The notes below the pieces were generated by a model, which saw nothing but the letters and a program-made list of their open reading frames with translations, was not told the origin of the DNA and did not search any database. A stretch of 14,998 nucleotides of DNA from NCBI GenBank assembly GCA_028715665.1, contig JAQURI010000022.1, forward strand, positions 1-14,998, written 5' to 3'. The stretch's first letter is position 1; every line of letters begins with the position of its first letter. A program made the translations under genes and the position numbers. Origin of the DNA: Candidatus Ratteibacteria bacterium (GTDB taxonomy: Bacteria > CAIJMQ01). Positions 13,188-14,998 of the stretch are shown here, piece after piece.

Positions 13188-13817
13188 TCAAACTCTATTT
13201 TCCAACAAAGGTAAAGAATTAAGCTCCAATACTAACCAATCAGCAGATAATACGTCAAGAGCATTAATAATTAAAGGATTTTTTAATCTTATTTGTTTTA
13301 AATTAGTTGTCGCTTTATAAATATTTTCTGACGGAGAATTAATGACCACCATTATCTTCTCTTTATCGTTTCCAACTTTAATTTTTTTTAAGATCTCATC
13401 GAATTTTCTTGATTTTCCTTCTTGCAGACTTATGCTTTCTACTATTCTTATTTTGTCCTCCTTCAACTTCGAAGAAAGAGTTGACTTTAAAGCTATGCTT
13501 TTCTTGTTTTTAGGGATATGGCATACTGTTTTTCTGGGTCTGGGGCCGAACACAATTCCACCGCCCCTAAATAAAGGAGAGCGTATTGAACCTGCTCTCG
13601 CTCTGCCAGTGCCTTTTTGTCTCCAGGGTTTTTTACCCCCGCCGCTTACTTCGCTTCTTGTCTTCGTAGATGCGGTATGAACTTTCTTATTGGCTAAATA
13701 CATATTTATTACTTCAGATACTACTTGGGGGTTCGGCTGGAAGTTAAAAATAGAATCGCTTAACTTTATTTTTTTTACTATATTACCTTCCATATTATAA
13801 ACATCCACTTCAGGCAT
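13188..13817 (-). CDS. rplD: 50S ribosomal protein L4
   Basis: Tunnel-lining protein of the large subunit; in enterobacteria it also regulates the S10 operon. VASTKTR-like loop residues (TASTKTRSEVSGGGKKPWRQKGTGRARAGSIRSP region, about 50-85) form the extended tunnel loop, followed by GGIVFGPRPRK. The product is 209 residues. I prefer the ATG giving MPEVDVYNMEG because AAGGGG lies seven bases upstream. The ATG two codons earlier would be only two bases from that motif. No S10-type leader is seen upstream of this cluster within the window. Confidence 0.95.
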   Translation of the reverse strand: MPEVDVYNMEGNIVKKIKLSDSIFNFQPNPQVVSEVINMYLANKKVHTASTKTRSEVSGGGKKPWRQKGTGRARAGSIRSPLFRGGGIVFGPRPRKTVCHIPKNKKSIALKSTLSSKLKEDKIRIVESISLQEGKSRKFDEILKKIKVGNDKEKIMVVINSPSENIYKATTNLKQIRLKNPLIINALDVLSADWLVLELNSLPLLENRV

Positions 13818-13835
13818 TGTCATTTCCCCTTAAAT

Positions 13836-14531
13836 CTATTTATTTGCAGGCTGAGAAGCGGCCTTATTCTCTTTCTGCGGCTGAGTTGGGTGCAATTTAA
13901 CGGGTGCTTCCAAATCCGAAAAAATAAACAGCGCCGACCCACTCGAACCAGGAACAGACCCTCTAACCAGTAGCATATCTTTTGCCGGGTCAATTCCTGC
14001 AACAGACAATTTTTTTACGGTGATTTTTTCGTTTCCCGTCTTTCCGCCCATTTTTTTGCCCAAGAAAACTCTTCCGGGATATGTGCGTTGACCGATAGCT
14101 CCGGGATGTCTGTGTTTTCTATGCGTTCCATGCGAAGCAGACATTCCTTTAAATCCCCATCTCCTCATGACACCCATAAAACCTTTCCCCTTAGTTATTC
14201 CCCGGATATTCACATATTGGGAGTTTGAGAATATATCTACTTTAATCTCATCGCATTCCTTAAAATTACTCACGTCTTCTAATCTTACTTCTTCCAATAT
14301 TTCCATCGGCTTTAATCCGACTTTTTTAAAATGGCCAAGATAAGGTTTATTTGCTCTGTTTTCCCTTACTTCCCCGAAACCCAACTGAATGGCATTATAA
14401 CCATCTCTCTCCTTTGTCTTTTTTTGGACAACTTTACAGGGGCCCGCTTTAATAACAGTAACGGGAATTATTTTACCTTCTTCATTAAATATTTGTGTCA
14501 TTCCTATTTTTTTACCGATAAGCCCCATCAT
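13836..14531 (-). CDS. rplC: 50S ribosomal protein L3
   Basis: Early assembly protein reaching towards the peptidyl transferase centre. GLIGKKIGMTQIF is the canonical start; RWGFKGMSASHGTHRKHRHPGAIGQ and PGRVFLGKKMGGKTGNEKIT are the conserved loop. The product is 231 residues, with about 20 extra polar residues at the C-terminus. Two ATG codons in tandem overlap the rpsJ TGA (ATGATG), with GGAG eight bases before the first. Initiation is thus probably coupled to the end of rpsJ. Confidence 0.97.
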   Translation of the reverse strand: MMGLIGKKIGMTQIFNEEGKIIPVTVIKAGPCKVVQKKTKERDGYNAIQLGFGEVRENRANKPYLGHFKKVGLKPMEILEEVRLEDVSNFKECDEIKVDIFSNSQYVNIRGITKGKGFMGVMRRWGFKGMSASHGTHRKHRHPGAIGQRTYPGRVFLGKKMGGKTGNEKITVKKLSVAGIDPAKDMLLVRGSVPGSSGSALFIFSDLEAPVKLHPTQPQKENKAASQPANK

Positions 14532-14860
14532 ATTTTTATCTCCACATGAACTCCTGCAGGAAGATTGAGTTTCATCAATGCATCGGTGGTTTTCCTGGTA
14601 GGATCCACAATTTCAAATAACCTTTTATGAATTCTCATTTCAAAGGATTCCATGGACCTCTTATCTACATGAGGTGACCGTAGAACAGTCCACTTTTCTA
14701 TTCTTGTGGGCAACGGAATCGGGCCTACCATTCTCGCGCCGGTTCTTTCAACCGTTCTGACAATTTCTTTAATTGATTCATCCAATATCCTATGGTCATA
14801 AGCTTTGAGCCTTACTTTCATCCGTTGCTGACCTGTAGTTTTTTCTTTCTTCTTCGTCAT
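14528..14860 (-). CDS. rpsJ: 30S ribosomal protein S10
   Basis: 30S head protein, also the NusE partner of NusB in antitermination. VRLKAYDHRILDESIKEIV, GARMVGPIPLPTR, RSPHVDKRSMESFEMRIHKR and LPAGVHVEIK are all conserved. The chosen ATG lies 11 bases after the tuf stop and gives 110 residues. An internal ATG 13 codons later (MKVRLKAYDH, 97 residues) would give a product closer to the usual length and has AGGT upstream, so the start is uncertain. The Lys/Thr-rich extra N-terminus has no known role. Confidence 0.95.
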   Translation of the reverse strand: MTKKKEKTTGQQRMKVRLKAYDHRILDESIKEIVRTVERTGARMVGPIPLPTRIEKWTVLRSPHVDKRSMESFEMRIHKRLFEIVDPTRKTTDALMKLNLPAGVHVEIKI

Positions 14861-14871
14861 GGCTTGATCTC

Positions 14872-14998
14872 TTATTTGACTATTTCACTAACGACGCCGG
14901 CACCGACAGTGTGTCCGCCTTCCCTTATCGCGAATCTAAGCCCCTTCTCCATCGCTATCGGAGATATCAGCTTCACATCCATCGTTATGTTGTCTCCG
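14872..14998 (-). CDS. tuf: Elongation factor Tu, C-terminal end only
   Basis: Delivers aminoacyl-tRNA to the ribosome as a GTP complex. Only the last 41 codons and the TAA stop lie in the window; I translated them by hand. They read GDNITMDVKLISPIAMEKGL and end RFAIREGGHTVGAGVVSEIVK, the standard domain III C-terminus. The 11-base distance to rpsJ implies that the str-type genes and the S10 operon are transcribed together here. The 5' part is outside the window. Confidence 0.97.
   Translation of the reverse strand, partial: GDNITMDVKLISPIAMEKGLRFAIREGGHTVGAGVVSEIVK

Noticed and set aside
13820..14002. Minus-strand frame of 60 codons inside rplC
   Set aside because: It is an out-of-frame shadow within the well-conserved end of L3.
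979..14549. Many open frames of 60-196 codons on the plus strand
   Set aside because: All lie opposite conserved ribosomal-protein, secY or adk genes, are rich in Phe/Ser/Leu as expected for antisense of Lys-rich genes, and lack family resemblance.

Overview
The window is one ribosomal-protein supercluster read entirely from the minus strand. In transcription order (right to left) it runs tuf(3' end)-rpsJ-rplC-rplD-rplW-rplB-rpsS-rplV-rpsC-rplP-rpmC-rpsQ-rplN-rplX-rplE-rpsN-rpsH-rplF-rplR-rpsE-rplO-secY-adk-infA-rpmJ-rpsM-rpsK-rpsD-rpoA(5' part). These are the classical S10, spc and alpha operons fused end to end. No credible gene lies on the plus strand. I saw no transposase, CRISPR array, tRNA or rRNA.

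The organism is a bacterium: the gene order is bacterial, SecY, Adk and IF-1 are of bacterial type, and there are clear AAGGAG/AAGGGG ribosome binding sites. Base composition is AT-rich. rpmD (L30) and map (methionine aminopeptidase) are missing from their usual places. S4, S14, L36, L24 and Adk all carry complete cysteine zinc sites. Several ribosomal proteins have long lysine-rich tails. This fits an uncultivated, deep-branching bacterial lineage (for example Omnitrophota-, WOR- or CPR-like), but the window alone does not fix the phylum.

Layout: 14998-10022 holds the tuf end and the S10 operon through L16. 10019-3918 holds L29 through SecY (spc). 3707-2692 holds adk-infA-rpmJ. 2689-1 holds the alpha operon (S13, S11, S4, RpoA). 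Most neighbours overlap or are separated by a few bases, several by ATGA overlaps, which implies translational coupling. The products build the two ribosomal subunits, the translocon channel, an initiation factor, an elongation factor, the adenylate balance enzyme and the RNA polymerase alpha subunit.

The main unexplained structure is in the few wider gaps. At least five of them are filled by degenerate tandem heptamers, each with a different unit. In three of them two heptamer arms are complementary, so the transcript could fold into a long hairpin between two cistrons. The adk-secY gap also carries a four-stem cloverleaf-like element flanked by the 7-base repeat GCATTTT. Other signals are a terminator-like hairpin overlapping the rpsD stop, a small hairpin covering the rpsD ribosome binding site, a hairpin in front of rpmJ, and an S4 that lacks the usual P-G-Q-H-G segment.
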